A stretch of 64,000 nucleotides of DNA from Domibacillus enclensis. Lineage in GTDB: Bacteria; Bacillota; Bacilli; Bacillales; Domibacillaceae. Shown one piece after another: positions 9,433 to 18,616 of the stretch. Location: contig NZ_FTLX01000006.1 in assembly GCF_900156125.1 (NCBI RefSeq), positions 186,001 through 250,000 of the forward strand, given 5' to 3'. The notes under the pieces are model-generated. The model searched no databases. It was not told the origin of the DNA and saw nothing but the letters and a program-made list of their open reading frames with translations. Positions within the stretch are counted from its first letter, which is position 1; each line of letters opens with the position of its first letter. Position numbers and translations under genes: made by a program.

Positions 9433-9565
9433 AAGGGCGGCTTCTGCAGGACTTCGCGTTCGGAGGGGCGGGCGGTGAGCTAACTTTTGTCGCTACGCTC
9501 CAAAAGTGGATCTCACCTGACCCGCTTGATCCCTCCCGAGTCTTCGTCCTGCGCCAGCCGCCCTT
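9433..9565. repeat. Large extragenic imperfect palindrome 1
   Basis: About 133 bp able to fold into one long interrupted hairpin. Paired blocks from outside to inside: AAGGGCGGCT (9433) with AGCCGCCCTT (9556); GCAGGAC (9446) with GTCCTGC (9546); GGAGGG (9462) with CCCTCC (9531); GTGAG (9475) with CTCAC (9512); ACTTTTG with CAAAAGT around the loop CGCTACGCTC. It lies in a stretch without genes. Structures of this kind are scattered between genes in many Bacillaceae; copy number cannot be judged here. Confidence 0.7.
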
Positions 9566-9739
9566 AGTGGGGAGGACAAGCAGCTGGTAAAACCTAAAAA
9601 GGAGCGTTCTGAATGTGCAACAACAAACCACTCTCTATTTTTCGTGTGAAAAAAGATAGGACGCTTCTTATACAATCATTCGTTAGTTGTTGAAAACAAG
9701 ACGTTTTAAAGCTTTTATCCTCACCGTTTCATTAGAACC

Positions 9740-9872
9740 ACAATGGGCGCAGGGAGGCTGGCGGAGACTTCCATGTGACGAGCGGACAGGCTGAAACAGC
9801 CGCGCACTTTGGGCTGGTTCAGCGTTCGCCACATAGAAAAGCGGAGCCGGCAGCCCGGAGCCCCTGATTGTG
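9740..9872. repeat. Large extragenic imperfect palindrome 2
   Basis: A second long interrupted palindrome. CACAAT (9740) pairs with ATTGTG (9867), GGCTGGCGG (9756) with CCGGCAGCC (one mismatch), ATGTGACGAGCG with CGTTCGCCACAT (partly), and CTGAAACAGCC with GGCTGGTTCAG at the centre. Sequence differs from palindrome 1 but architecture and length are alike. Together with palindrome 1 it accounts for much of the gene-free 9227-10078 stretch; the rest shows no convincing coding or RNA signal. Confidence 0.6.
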
Positions 9873-10078
9873 CTTTTCCAAGAAAAAAGAAGAATCAAGG
9901 CTTGCAGCTACTAGACCATTCGGCTTCAATGGCTGTCCTCATTATTATGTCCCCGCCTCTTAGCGTACTTCTTATCGGTGATACTGGAAGCTAGACGGTA
10001 GTCTGGATAAAGCTTTCTTATTTGCGCAGTTTTCTATCTGTTAAATGAGTTGTGTCCTCTCTTTTTTTAAAAAATAAT

Positions 10079-10158
10079 TGAGAATGATTTTCAAAATCGC
10101 TATTGCTATTGAGAAAGGGATCCATTATAATCATAAACGAGAAAGATTCTCATTATCA
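10079..10158 (+). promoter_or_regulatory. Fur-controlled promoter of the siderophore uptake operon
   Basis: TGAGAATGATTTTCA (10079-10093) matches the 7-1-7 Fur box at 13 of 14 informative positions. A likely SigA promoter follows: TTGCTA 10103-10108, 17 bp, TATAAT 10126-10131. A second, weaker Fur-like box ending CATTATCA lies at 10144-10158, past the start of transcription. Iron-loaded Fur would repress the operon from both sites, as is usual for iron uptake genes. Confidence 0.8.
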
Positions 10159-10183
10159 AATAAAAGAAACAGGGGGACGTACG

Positions 10184-11185
10184 ATGCAGGCAAATACATA
10201 TGCAGGACCTGGAAAATCACTTTTTTCGTGGGTAGCGATTCTTTTATCAGTGCTGCTTTTTTTAGCGGGCTGCGGAAATAATTCAGCAGGTGGAGCCGAG
10301 GAAGCTGAGGCAGAGCTGGCGGCGGAGGAAGAAACAGCGCGTGAAGTAACGCATGCGATGGGAACGACGACGATTGAAGGAACGCCCGAAAAGATTGTGA
10401 CGCTTTACCAAGGGGCAACAGACGCAGCGGTGGAGATGGGCGTCAAGCCGGTCGGCGCCGTGGAATCATGGCTTCAGCAGCCGTACTATGAGTACTTAAG
10501 CGCTGACATGGAAGGGGTGCCGGTTGTCGGCGAAGAAACACAGCCGAACCTGGAGGAGATTGCGAAGCTTGAGCCGGACTTAATTATTGCTTCTCAAATT
10601 CGTCACGAGGAAATTTATGAGCAGCTGTCGCAAATTGCGCCGACAGTCGTTCATGAAACGGTGTATGACTTCAAGGGAACAGTGGAAATGATGGGTGAAG
10701 CGATGAATCAGCAGGAAAAAGCGGATGAGCTCATTTCAGCGTGGGACGACCGCGTAGCAGATTTCCAGAGCAAGATTCAAGAAAAAGTAGGAGACCGGTG
10801 GCCGATGCACGTAACAGTTGCGAACTTCCGTGAAGACCATGCGCGCATTTACGTAACAGGCTTTGCTGGTTCGATTTTAACAGAGCTTGGCTTTGAAGGG
10901 CCGAAGAATATGACGGACGAAAGCCTGGAAATTGTAAAATTAACCGACAAGGAAAGCATTCCACAAATGAACGCCGACGTTATTTATGCCTTTATGGAAG
11001 ATACCGATGCGGTGAAGAAAACATACGGAGAGTGGACAAGCCATCCGCTCTGGACGAACCTTGATGCCGTAAAGGCGGATCAAGTGTACACAGTGGATGA
11101 AATTATTTGGAACATGGGCGGCGGCATCCGAGCGGCGAACTTAATGCTGGACGACATTTACGACCGCTTTGAATTAGAAAAATAA
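10184..11185 (+). CDS. Iron-siderophore ABC transporter, substrate-binding lipoprotein
   Basis: A 333-residue lipoprotein. The signal peptide (WVAILLSVLLFLAGC) ends in lipobox LAGC with Cys30; a Glu/Ala-rich linker leads to a two-lobed TroA/FepB-type binding domain, with phrases such as TPEKIVTLYQGATDAAVEMGV and LEEIAKLEPDLIIAS typical of siderophore-binding proteins. It catches ferric siderophore outside the cell for the permease pair downstream. ATG at 10184 follows CAGGGGGACGTACG; the longer frame from 10103 would start within the promoter. First gene of a five-gene operon behind Fur boxes. Similar to YfiY/FhuD-like proteins; the siderophore (citrate, schizokinen or other) is not decided. 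Confidence 0.93.
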   Translation: MQANTYAGPGKSLFSWVAILLSVLLFLAGCGNNSAGGAEEAEAELAAEEETAREVTHAMGTTTIEGTPEKIVTLYQGATDAAVEMGVKPVGAVESWLQQPYYEYLSADMEGVPVVGEETQPNLEEIAKLEPDLIIASQIRHEEIYEQLSQIAPTVVHETVYDFKGTVEMMGEAMNQQEKADELISAWDDRVADFQSKIQEKVGDRWPMHVTVANFREDHARIYVTGFAGSILTELGFEGPKNMTDESLEIVKLTDKESIPQMNADVIYAFMEDTDAVKKTYGEWTSHPLWTNLDAVKADQVYTVDEIIWNMGGGIRAANLMLDDIYDRFELEK

Positions 11186-11253
11186 TCGCGTGATGCAAAA
11201 CAGGAGAAGGATGAATCTTTCTCCTCGTTTTGCGTTTTCGGGGGAGGGTGGAT

Positions 11254-12273
11254 ATGGAACATCTATTTTCAACAGCTGCATGGAAGGTCAGCGGCTTGAT
11301 CGGCTGCGTTTTGCTGTTTGGCACAGCGTTTGTGCTGAGTGTCGCGCTTGGCCAGACGCCTATTCCGTTTCAAACGACACTGGATGCCTTTTTTCATTAC
11401 GATGGATCAAATACCGAGCATGTGATTGTCACAACATCCCGCATTACAAGAGCGATCATTGCCGCCGTCATTGGAGCGAACCTGGCGATTGCCGGTGCGC
11501 TTATGCAGGCGCTGACGAGAAATCCGCTGGCGGCGCCGGACTTGTTTGGCATTAACGCGGGTGCGTTGTTTTTTATCGTCTTTGCGATTACCTTTTTTTC
11601 GGTGGATTCGCTGACGAGCTACATGTGGATCGCTTTTCTCGGTGCTGCCGTCGCGAGCATTCTCGTGTTTTTCCTCGGTTCAATTGGGCGTGACGGCTTG
11701 ACGCCGATTAAAATTGTCCTTGCAGGAGCAGCAATCAGCGCTCTGTTCGTTTCCTTCACGCAAGGAATGCTCGTCATTGATGAGCAGGCGATTCAAAGTA
11801 TTTTATTCTGGATGGCCGGCTCTGTGGCCGGCCGGGACCTGGATATGCTGCTGCCGGTGCTTCCCTTTATGCTCGGAGCCGGACTGGTCGCGCTTTTTCT
11901 TGGACGGCCGATTAATATTTTGCTGTCAGGCGATGATATCGCAAAAGGACTTGGCCAGCGGACGATCTTGATCAAAGTCGTGATCGGTCTTGCCGTTGTT
12001 TTTTTGGCGGGTGGATCAGTGGCGGTAGCCGGGTCAATCGGCTTCGTTGGTTTAATTGTTCCGCACATTGCCCGGGGGCTGACAGGACCGGATTACCGGT
12101 GGCTTATTCCATTCAGTGCATTGATCGGAGCGAGCCTGCTGCTGCTTGCGGACGTTGCTGCCCGGTTTATCGTGATGCCGCAGGAAATGCCGATCGGTGT
12201 CATGACGGCTTTGATCGGTGCACCGTTTTTTGTCCATATTGCACGAAAGGGGCTTTCACGAAATGAAGAATGA
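11254..12273 (+). CDS. FecCD-family siderophore permease, subunit 1
   Basis: A 339-residue permease of the BtuC/FecCD family with about 9-10 membrane helices. Signatures: RITRAIIAAVIGANLAIAGA with MQALTRNPLAAPDLFGIN, and near the C terminus GSIGFVGLIVPHIARGLTGPDYRW, the loop that contacts the ATPase. It forms the membrane channel with the next gene product. ATG at 11254 follows GGAGGGTGGAT. It overlaps the next gene by 11 bp, showing tight operon packing. Confidence 0.94.
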   Translation: MEHLFSTAAWKVSGLIGCVLLFGTAFVLSVALGQTPIPFQTTLDAFFHYDGSNTEHVIVTTSRITRAIIAAVIGANLAIAGALMQALTRNPLAAPDLFGINAGALFFIVFAITFFSVDSLTSYMWIAFLGAAVASILVFFLGSIGRDGLTPIKIVLAGAAISALFVSFTQGMLVIDEQAIQSILFWMAGSVAGRDLDMLLPVLPFMLGAGLVALFLGRPINILLSGDDIAKGLGQRTILIKVVIGLAVVFLAGGSVAVAGSIGFVGLIVPHIARGLTGPDYRWLIPFSALIGASLLLLADVAARFIVMPQEMPIGVMTALIGAPFFVHIARKGLSRNEE

Positions 12274-13306
12274 AGTGACCGTCCGGTTTAAATCAGGGCG
12301 AATCTCGTTTCAATGGGTGAAAAAAACGATGTGGACCGTTTTGTTTTTATCCGTGGCAGCGCTTATTCTTTTTATTGCCAGCTTGTCGGTCGGCAGCAGC
12401 TACATTTCACCAGTGGCTGTGGCGGCGCATTTGCTCGGATATGGAGATGGCAGTCATGAATTTGTCTTAAATACACTGCGGCTGCCTCGTGCCATCCTTG
12501 CTTTTATGGTTGGCGCCGCACTCGGCACAGCGGGCTTGATTTTGCAGGGAATCATCCGGAATCCGCTGGCGTCACCGGACATTATTGGTATAACGAGCGG
12601 AGCTTCAGTCGGCGCGATCATTTTTATTGCATATGTAATGGGCACCGTCAGCATTATATGGCTGCCTCTTTGGGCGATCGGCGGCGCAGCCGCAGCGGCC
12701 CTTCTTATTTACTCCCTTTCCTGGAAAAAAGGCGTCACACCCATCCGGCTCGTGTTAATGGGCATCGGCATTGCGGCGCTGATGAAAGCATTTGTTACTA
12801 TGACCCTTGTGATGAGTGAAGCGGCGGTCACGACGAAAGCGTACATCTGGCTGACTGGCAGCTTGTATGGAGCAGCCTGGACCGATGTGTATGCGATGCT
12901 GCCCTGGCTTCTCCTCTTTATCCCGGCAGCGCTGTTATACGCGAGGCTGATGAATGCGTTAGAGCTCGGTGACGATGTGGCGAAAAGCCTCGGCATCGGG
13001 ATCGAGGTACAGCGGTTCGGGCTGTTATTGATCAGCGTGGTGCTGGCGGGATCAGCGGTAGCTTTTGCAGGGGGCATTGAATTTGTCGGACTGATTGCGC
13101 CGCATATCGGGAGAATGCTTGTCGGCCGGTCGTACGCTGGGCTGGCGCTCGTCTCTGCTTTGACCGGCGGCATCCTTGTCATGGCAGCGGATATTGTGGC
13201 GCGTACCGCTTTTCTGCCGCTTGATGTTCCAGCCGGAGTGTTCACTGCGGCGATTGGGGCACCATTTTTCATTTATTTGCTGTATAGAAATCGAAACCAC
13301 GTTTAA
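12263..13306 (+). CDS. FecCD-family siderophore permease, subunit 2
   Basis: A 347-residue partner of the preceding permease with the same fold: [42 protein letters not shown], and the ATPase-coupling stretch [20 protein letters not shown]. Two different FecCD subunits per transporter is the usual pattern for Bacillus ferric-siderophore systems (YfiZ/YfhA, FeuB/FeuC). ATG at 12263 overlaps the end of subunit 1. The short N-terminal extension before the first helix (about 25 residues) is polar and cytoplasmic. Confidence 0.93.
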   Translation: MKNEVTVRFKSGRISFQWVKKTMWTVLFLSVAALILFIASLSVGSSYISPVAVAAHLLGYGDGSHEFVLNTLRLPRAILAFMVGAALGTAGLILQGIIRNPLASPDIIGITSGASVGAIIFIAYVMGTVSIIWLPLWAIGGAAAAALLIYSLSWKKGVTPIRLVLMGIGIAALMKAFVTMTLVMSEAAVTTKAYIWLTGSLYGAAWTDVYAMLPWLLLFIPAALLYARLMNALELGDDVAKSLGIGIEVQRFGLLLISVVLAGSAVAFAGGIEFVGLIAPHIGRMLVGRSYAGLALVSALTGGILVMAADIVARTAFLPLDVPAGVFTAAIGAPFFIYLLYRNRNHV

Positions 13307-13322
13307 AAAAGGGGGATGCATC

Positions 13323-14144
13323 ATGAGTTCACTTGAAGCGGCGGATTTAACACTCGGATATGGAAGCAGCACGATTATTGAAGAATTGAATGTGCAAATA
13401 CCAAAAGGGAAAATTACGGTGTTGGTCGGGTCGAACGGCTGTGGAAAATCAACACTGCTCCGGTCGCTTGCCCGTCTGTTAAAGCCCGTTTCCGGCGGTA
13501 TTCTGCTAGAAGGCGATCTGATTGGAAGCCTGTCAACAAAGGAAGTGGCCCGGCGTTTGGCTATTTTGCCGCAGGGGCCTGTTGCACCGGAAGGATTGAC
13601 TGTGCAGCAGCTCGTCAAGCAGGGACGGTACCCTCATCAAAGCTGGCTGAAGCAATGGTCAAAGGAAGACGAAGCGATTGTCGAACAGGCTCTTCACGCC
13701 ACCGGTCTTGGGGATCTCGCAGCAAGAACGGTCGATTCCCTGTCAGGCGGCCAGCGTCAGCGAGCTTGGCTGGCCATGACGCTGGCTCAAAAAACAGATA
13801 TTATTTTACTGGATGAACCAACGACATATCTGGATATGGCTCATCAAATTGACATTTTGGATTTGCTATTTGACTTGAATGAGCAGGAAGGCCGGACGGT
13901 TGTGATGGTGCTGCATGACTTGAACCTCGCCTGTCGCTATGCGCATCATATTGTCGCCCTTTGCCATAAAAACGTGTATGCGCAAGGTCTGCCTGAAACA
14001 GTTGTGAACGCCCGAATGGTCAAGGATGTATTTGACATGAACTGCGACATCGCTGCGGATCCGCTGTTTGGAACGCCTCTGTGCATTCCGCATGGAAAAG
14101 GAAGACAGCTGCAGGAAAAAAATCAGCAAGGCGTGTTTGTATGA
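13323..14144 (+). CDS. Siderophore ABC transporter ATPase (FecE/FepC type)
   Basis: A 273-residue ABC ATPase. Walker [10 protein letters not shown] (about 38), Q-loop ILPQGP, signature [13 protein letters not shown], Walker B IILLDEPT, and switch His in VMVLHDLN are all intact. It powers the FecCD permease pair. ATG at 13323 follows AAAAGGGGGATGCATC; a longer frame from 13176 runs through the permease gene and is not credible. The last base triplets overlap the ATG of the reductase gene (ATGA), which implies coupled translation. Confidence 0.94.
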   Translation: MSSLEAADLTLGYGSSTIIEELNVQIPKGKITVLVGSNGCGKSTLLRSLARLLKPVSGGILLEGDLIGSLSTKEVARRLAILPQGPVAPEGLTVQQLVKQGRYPHQSWLKQWSKEDEAIVEQALHATGLGDLAARTVDSLSGGQRQRAWLAMTLAQKTDIILLDEPTTYLDMAHQIDILDLLFDLNEQEGRTVVMVLHDLNLACRYAHHIVALCHKNVYAQGLPETVVNARMVKDVFDMNCDIAADPLFGTPLCIPHGKGRQLQEKNQQGVFV

Positions 14145-14878
14145 AGGAGCTGGAAGAGTTTAGCATATTTTTCGATACGGATACACGAGAGGGCATTGCT
14201 GCGGTTGATTTAATAAAAGAAGAGGCGTGCTCCTCTTTTTTAAAACAGCAAATGCAGCTTTTACATGCTCCGAATATAGCTGCGGCTGCCTCTATGATTT
14301 CTAAAAGATATGCCTATCTGATCGCTGCCTCCACTGTATACAGCATGATCACATACAATCAGGCGCTTTCGCTGCCGCTCCATGCCTGTTCACTAAGCAG
14401 CAGCCGCAGCTTGTTCATTCAAAAAGAGCACTGTCACTGGAGCAATGGTGAACATGAACGAGAAAAGTGGCGGGAAGGAGTGCTTCACCAGCTTTTTGCC
14501 GAGCATCTTACACCCGTTTTGAACACGCTGCACCGTGTCTCCCGTTTACCTGCTTCGATTTTGTGGGAAAATGTCGTCGTCCGGCTGCACTCTGTGTACC
14601 GGGATGTGGAAAAAGCAGATCCTGACCCGTGGCAGCGTGAACGGCTGATCCGTGACTTTGCTTTTTTAAAGGGTGCACCGGGCTCGTTGTTCGGGCTCGA
14701 TCAAAATCCGATTGCCCCTTATTTGAAAATAGGCGAAGAGCGCACAGCCAGCCCTTGCCGAAAAACATGCTGCCTCTACTATAAGCTAGGAGACAACAAG
14801 CAAAATGGTGTCTACTGCCGCGTTTGTCCGTTATCTCAGAAAAAAGAGAAGCGGAAAAATAGCCGTTCGTATCTTTAA
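14141..14878 (+). CDS. FhuF-like siderophore-iron reductase
   Basis: A 245-residue protein ending in [13 protein letters not shown] and YCRVCPLS, that is, the C-C-x(n)-C-x2-C cluster by which FhuF-family ferric reductases bind a 2Fe-2S centre. The family reduces iron in cytoplasmic ferric siderophores so that it is set free. The middle region is poorly conserved, as expected. ATG at 14141 overlaps the ATPase stop. It is the last gene of the uptake operon, followed by a terminator at 14877. The position next to the ATPase strongly supports the function. Confidence 0.85.
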   Translation: MKELEEFSIFFDTDTREGIAAVDLIKEEACSSFLKQQMQLLHAPNIAAAASMISKRYAYLIAASTVYSMITYNQALSLPLHACSLSSSRSLFIQKEHCHWSNGEHEREKWREGVLHQLFAEHLTPVLNTLHRVSRLPASILWENVVVRLHSVYRDVEKADPDPWQRERLIRDFAFLKGAPGSLFGLDQNPIAPYLKIGEERTASPCRKTCCLYYKLGDNKQNGVYCRVCPLSQKKEKRKNSRSYL

Positions 14879-14908
14879 AGGAAAAGTCATAACAGGCTTT
14901 TCCTTTTT
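14877..14908 (+). terminator. Terminator of the siderophore operon
   Basis: A perfect 10-bp stem AAAGGAAAAG / CTTTTCCTTT with T-run, starting within the stop codon of the reductase gene. Confidence 0.85.
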
Positions 14909-14985
14909 CGTATTGGTGAAAACGAATGAAGGCTTCGTACTTAAATGTGTTAAAATGTTATAAAACATAACATGGGGGCTGTCTT

Positions 14986-16455
14986 TTGAACGCATCATTG
15001 AAAACTGAAAAGCTGTGCCGGCAGGTCACTTTATTAAACGAACACGAAATTCAGCTGATCGTACAAAAAGCGACGATGCTGCAAACCATTGCGGACATTG
15101 CCCAGGGGAATGTATACATCGACTGCATGCAGGAAAGCGGTGAATCGATGATCGTCGTGGCAGAAGCGGTTCCGAGTACGATCCGTTCTCTTTACAAGGA
15201 CGAATTACTTGGCAAGCAAATATTTGAATCATTTGAACCGGCTGTGTTCCGCACCTTTCGCTCTGGCAGGCCGTCGGTTGTCAACCGGGGTGTCACTCCT
15301 CATGAAGGCATGCACGTTAATCAAAATGTAACGCCGATTTTAAATGAAGAAGGGCAGCCGATTGGGGTGCTTATTTTAGAGCAGGACATTACCTCGCAGG
15401 TGAAGCGCGAGCAGGAGCTGGCTCTTTTGTCGGAAGCGACCGAGGAGATAAACCGCATGCTGTGGGGCGTGATGATGAAAGACCAGATTATTCCTGACTT
15501 CATCGAAGAAGGATTGATTTTACTTGATGAAAAAGGGGGAATCCTGTACGCCAACAATACAGCAATTAGCTTAATGGACGTATACAGTGACATTACGCGG
15601 GAACCGTATTTGCATCAATCGATTCTTCGCGTGCTTCCTTTTGTTCAAGAAGCGGATTTCCGTCATACGAGCTTTAGCCAGCGTGAAATCACGCATGAAA
15701 ACAGTGTGTACAGCTTAAAGGGCATTCACCTTCACCCTCAAGAGAAAAGAACCGGCCGGACGCTGATTTATTTGCATGACGTGACGGATCTGCGCGAGAA
15801 AGAACGGCAGCTGATCGTCAAGTCGACGGTTATTCAGGAAATTCATCATCGAGTGAAAAACAATTTGCAAACAGTCGCAAGCCTGCTTAGGATGCAGCTG
15901 CGGCGCGGTGTTCCGGAAGAAGCAAAGGGATTGTACGCGGAGAGCCTGAGCCGGATTATGAGTATTGCGACGGTTCATGAAGTCCTTTCACACACCGGGA
16001 TTGAACGGGTGAATATGAAGGACATTATGAGCCGGCTGACGAAAATCCACTTGTATGAACGGGCTGATCATGCGTGTGATGTAAGCATCCAGTGTGATGC
16101 AGAGGATGTCTTTCTTGGTTCGCACCAGGGGGTTTCACTGGCGCTTATTTTAACAGAGCTCATTCAAAACAGTTTGAAGCATGCCTTTATGGGACGTGAG
16201 CGCGGCTCCATTTTCATTAAGCTGAAGGAAGAAGAAGGGATGATTCATCTTCGGACGAGCGATGACGGAGTGGGGGTTCAGCAAGAGCATTCAACGGACC
16301 AGCTCGGCATGGACATCGTAAAGAATCTGACACGCTTCGATTTAAATGGACGCTTCGAGATGGAAAGTGAAAACGGAAAAGGAACCGTGACGAATATTTT
16401 TTTCCCGAGAGAGGTGGAGACGGATGAGCAAAACGAGAATCATGGTCGTAGATGA
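14986..16455 (+). CDS. eutW: Ethanolamine sensor histidine kinase EutW, copy 1
   Basis: A 489-residue kinase without membrane segments. Residues 1-140 are a sensor region shared with copy 2 (YIDCMQESGESMIVVAEAVP), about 160-270 a PAS-like domain, and the C-terminal part is a HisKA_2 dimerisation domain with H-box EIHHRVKNNLQTVASLL followed by HATPase_c (N-box ELIQNSLKHAF, G-box DDGVGV). In Enterococcus faecalis EutW senses ethanolamine and phosphorylates EutV. Start is TTG at 14986 after GGGGGCTGTCT. It overlaps eutV copy 1 by 32 bp. The eut context and ANTAR partner make the assignment firm; direct ethanolamine sensing is inferred. Confidence 0.9.
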   Translation: MNASLKTEKLCRQVTLLNEHEIQLIVQKATMLQTIADIAQGNVYIDCMQESGESMIVVAEAVPSTIRSLYKDELLGKQIFESFEPAVFRTFRSGRPSVVNRGVTPHEGMHVNQNVTPILNEEGQPIGVLILEQDITSQVKREQELALLSEATEEINRMLWGVMMKDQIIPDFIEEGLILLDEKGGILYANNTAISLMDVYSDITREPYLHQSILRVLPFVQEADFRHTSFSQREITHENSVYSLKGIHLHPQEKRTGRTLIYLHDVTDLREKERQLIVKSTVIQEIHHRVKNNLQTVASLLRMQLRRGVPEEAKGLYAESLSRIMSIATVHEVLSHTGIERVNMKDIMSRLTKIHLYERADHACDVSIQCDAEDVFLGSHQGVSLALILTELIQNSLKHAFMGRERGSIFIKLKEEEGMIHLRTSDDGVGVQQEHSTDQLGMDIVKNLTRFDLNGRFEMESENGKGTVTNIFFPREVETDEQNENHGRR

Positions 16456-17002
16456 TGAGTCGATCCTGCGCATGGATTTACGCGAAATGCTGGAGGAAGC
16501 GGGCTATGAAGTCGCAGCCGAAGCAAATAACGGTGATCTCGCTATCGAGCTCGCAGCGGCGCATCAGCCGGACTTAATTATCATGGACGTGAAAATGCCG
16601 GGCATGAATGGCATTAAAGCCAGCCGGATTATTCAGCAGTCCTTTCACATTCCGGTCCTGCTTTTAACCGCCTACAGCAAAACGGAGCTTGTCGAAAAAG
16701 CCCGTCATGCCGGTGTCGTCGGCTACCTTGTCAAGCCGATTACCGAGCGTGACTTGATTCCGGCAGTGGAAATGGCGCTTGCCCAGGCAGAGCGGCTGAA
16801 GGAATTAAAGCAGGAGCTTTCACAGCTTGAACAAAAAGTCGAAAGTCAGAAGGCGATCAATAAAGCAAAAGGCATCTTAATGGAGCAGTACGGCTGGAAT
16901 GAAGAAGAGGCCTATAGCCGTCTGCGCTCACACTGCATGGACCGGCAAATAAAGATGGAGGAGGCAGCGGCGTTCATTTTGAAAAATAAGCGGCTTGTAT
17001 AA
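16424..17002 (+). CDS. eutV: ANTAR-domain response regulator EutV, copy 1
   Basis: A 192-residue regulator. N-terminal receiver domain with phospho-Asp in DLIIMDVKMPGMNG (about residue 52) and the conserved Lys in LVKPI; a coiled-coil linker (about 125-145); C-terminal ANTAR RNA-binding domain (KAINKAKGILMEQYGWNEEE to AAAFILKNKR). Phosphorylated EutV binds a hairpin in eut leader RNAs and stops the terminator from forming. Candidate targets with the expected loop occur five times in this window, the first only 90 bp downstream. Starts inside the eutW reading frame, so translation is coupled. Confidence 0.93.
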   Translation: MSKTRIMVVDDESILRMDLREMLEEAGYEVAAEANNGDLAIELAAAHQPDLIIMDVKMPGMNGIKASRIIQQSFHIPVLLLTAYSKTELVEKARHAGVVGYLVKPITERDLIPAVEMALAQAERLKELKQELSQLEQKVESQKAINKAKGILMEQYGWNEEEAYSRLRSHCMDRQIKMEEAAAFILKNKRLV

Positions 17003-17089
17003 AGTGTGTTAGATTATCTATCATGACAGTAGCTTTTACTCCTTTTTTCTTTTATTTTTAATGACAACAGCTATTAAAAATGAATACAT

Positions 17090-17154
17090 AAAGCAATGGC
17101 GCTTTGAACGGCTTTTTCCTATAGGGGATGAGTCTCATTCAAGGCGCTTTTTTG
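17090..17154 (+). promoter_or_regulatory. Candidate EutV (ANTAR) antitermination leader before eutH1
   Basis: Hairpin AAAGC-AATGGC-GCTTT (17090-17105) has a hexaloop with A at position 1 and G at 4, the recognition mark reported for ANTAR targets. Its 3' arm is also the 5' arm of a terminator: GCGCTTTGAA (17099-17108) pairs with TTCAAGGCGC (17138-17147), then a T-run. The two folds exclude each other, so binding of EutV would let transcription pass into eutH. A second upstream hairpin with the same loop was not found; an AT-rich stem at 17055-17080 has a different loop. Confidence 0.78.
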
Positions 17155-17185
17155 TTGCTTTTTACTGAAAAAAGGAGGAATTGAC

Positions 17186-18451
17186 GTGGCGTACATCGGA
17201 AATATTGTCGTGTATATGATTATGATTTGTGCCGTTTTGGGCGCCTTTGCGGCGATTAAAGACCCGGAAAAAGGGCTTGGCAAGCAATTTATGGAGGGAT
17301 TGCACTCCGTTGGGTACATTTTTATTCCGGCAGCAGGCATTATGGCTTCCATTCCGTATTTGTCCTGGTTTATTGATAAAGCGGCGGGTCCGTTTTTTGC
17401 GGCGATTGGGGCCGATCCGGCGATTGCAGCAACGGCTATTCTTGCATCAGACATGGGCGGCTATCAGCTGGCAGATGCACTGAAGGAATCGTATGAAGGC
17501 TGGATTATGGCGCTCATCGTTGGCTTTATGGCGGGAGCGACGATTGTGTTCTCCATTCCGGTTGGGCTTGCGATGCTGGACAAGCGGGATCACAAATATA
17601 TGGCGCTTGGCGTCATGTCCGGGCTGTTAACGATTCCGATTGGCGCCTTTATTTCAAGTGTGATGATGCTGCTGACGAATGCGCAAGTACGTGATGTGAT
17701 TTCCACAAGCAGTGCGTCGACTTATGAGTTCACGATCAGCTACGCACAGCTGATTCTCAATCTGGCGCCGCTTGCGGTGATGGTGATCGTGCTGGCACTC
17801 GGCTTGTACTTCCTGCCGGATTTGATGATTAAAGGATTTATGATTTTCGGCCGGGTCATGGATGCTGGCATTAAGCTTGTGCTTGTGTTTTCAATCGTCG
17901 AGTTTTTCACTGGTTTTTTCTCTACCGTATTTGGCGGCTGGGGGTTCAGCCCGATTATCGCCGATGCGGATGATCAGTTTCGTGCGCTTGAAACAGCCGG
18001 CTACATTGGTATGATGCTGGCCGGTGCGTTTCCGATGGTGTATTTAATTCAAAAGTACGCCGGACGGCCACTCGGTGCACTTGGCAGCAAAATCGGCTTA
18101 AGTGAAGCCGGCAGTGCCGGCCTGCTTGCCACAAGCGCGAATATTCTGGCGATGTTTAAGCTCGTCGCAAGCATGCCGCCAAAGGATAAGGTGATCAACA
18201 TTTCATTTGCCGTATGCGGCGCCTTTTTACTCGGCGATCACTTATCGTTTACGGCGAACTTCCAGCCGACTTTAATCTTGCCTGTTATGATCGGAAAGCT
18301 GACAGCGGCGGTCATTGGCATTGCGCTTGCGTATAAATTGTCTGTGCCCAAAGCGCTTGAGCTTGAACAAAAGGACCGGGAAGCGGGTATCATCGGACCG
18401 GATGAATACAAAACGAACGTAGAAGCTGAACCGGAAGTAAAAGCTGTTTAA
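17186..18451 (+). CDS. eutH: Ethanolamine permease EutH, copy 1
   Basis: A 421-residue membrane protein with about 10-11 hydrophobic segments, matching EutH, which carries protonated ethanolamine into the cell. Conserved stretches shared with copy 2 include ADPAIAATAILASDMGGYQLA and KVINISFAVCGAFLLGDHLSF. Start is GTG at 17186, 8 bp behind AAAGGAGG. It stands alone between two antitermination leaders, so its expression should depend on EutV. About 70 percent identical by eye with copy 2 at 27950. Confidence 0.93.
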   Translation: MAYIGNIVVYMIMICAVLGAFAAIKDPEKGLGKQFMEGLHSVGYIFIPAAGIMASIPYLSWFIDKAAGPFFAAIGADPAIAATAILASDMGGYQLADALKESYEGWIMALIVGFMAGATIVFSIPVGLAMLDKRDHKYMALGVMSGLLTIPIGAFISSVMMLLTNAQVRDVISTSSASTYEFTISYAQLILNLAPLAVMVIVLALGLYFLPDLMIKGFMIFGRVMDAGIKLVLVFSIVEFFTGFFSTVFGGWGFSPIIADADDQFRALETAGYIGMMLAGAFPMVYLIQKYAGRPLGALGSKIGLSEAGSAGLLATSANILAMFKLVASMPPKDKVINISFAVCGAFLLGDHLSFTANFQPTLILPVMIGKLTAAVIGIALAYKLSVPKALELEQKDREAGIIGPDEYKTNVEAEPEVKAV

Positions 18452-18452
18452 G

Positions 18453-18479
18453 TTTCATGTGAGATAATCTTACATGAAA
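18453..18479 (+). repeat. 12-bp hairpin after eutH1
   Basis: TTTCATGTGAGA and TCTTACATGAAA form a 12-bp stem (one G-U pair) with a 3-nt loop directly after the eutH1 stop. No T-run follows at once, so it is more likely an mRNA end stabiliser or a processing site than a standard terminator. Confidence 0.5.
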
Positions 18480-18532
18480 GTAGATGTTTTTCGTGAAAAA
18501 ACGTAAGATAAAGACACATAAAAGAATAAGGT

Positions 18533-18594
18533 AAAGCAAAGGCGCTTTGAACAGACTGGACCCCTGCCAGTACTGTATTCAAAGCGCCTTTATG
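18533..18594 (+). promoter_or_regulatory. Candidate EutV antitermination leader before eutA1
   Basis: Hairpin AAAGC-AAAGGC-GCTTT (18533-18548) with A1/G4 hexaloop overlaps a terminator whose arms are perfect over 13 bp: AAGGCGCTTTGAA (18539-18551) and TTCAAAGCGCCTT (18578-18590). The T-run after it is short (TTTATG). Same layout as the leader before eutH1, and only 23 bp before eutA1. Confidence 0.78.
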
Positions 18595-18616
18595 CGTTCG
18601 GAAAAGAGGGGTGCAG

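Noticed and set aside
9287-9675. Short open frames on both strands in the gene-free gap
   Set aside because: They run through large palindrome 1, lack ribosome sites and show no protein features.
17055-17080. AT-rich hairpin as the first hairpin of the eutH1 ANTAR element
   Set aside because: Loop of ten bases without the A1/G4 pattern, and no counterpart in the other leaders.
18453-18479. 12-bp hairpin after eutH1 as an intrinsic terminator
   Set aside because: No T-run follows the right arm; kept as a hairpin only.
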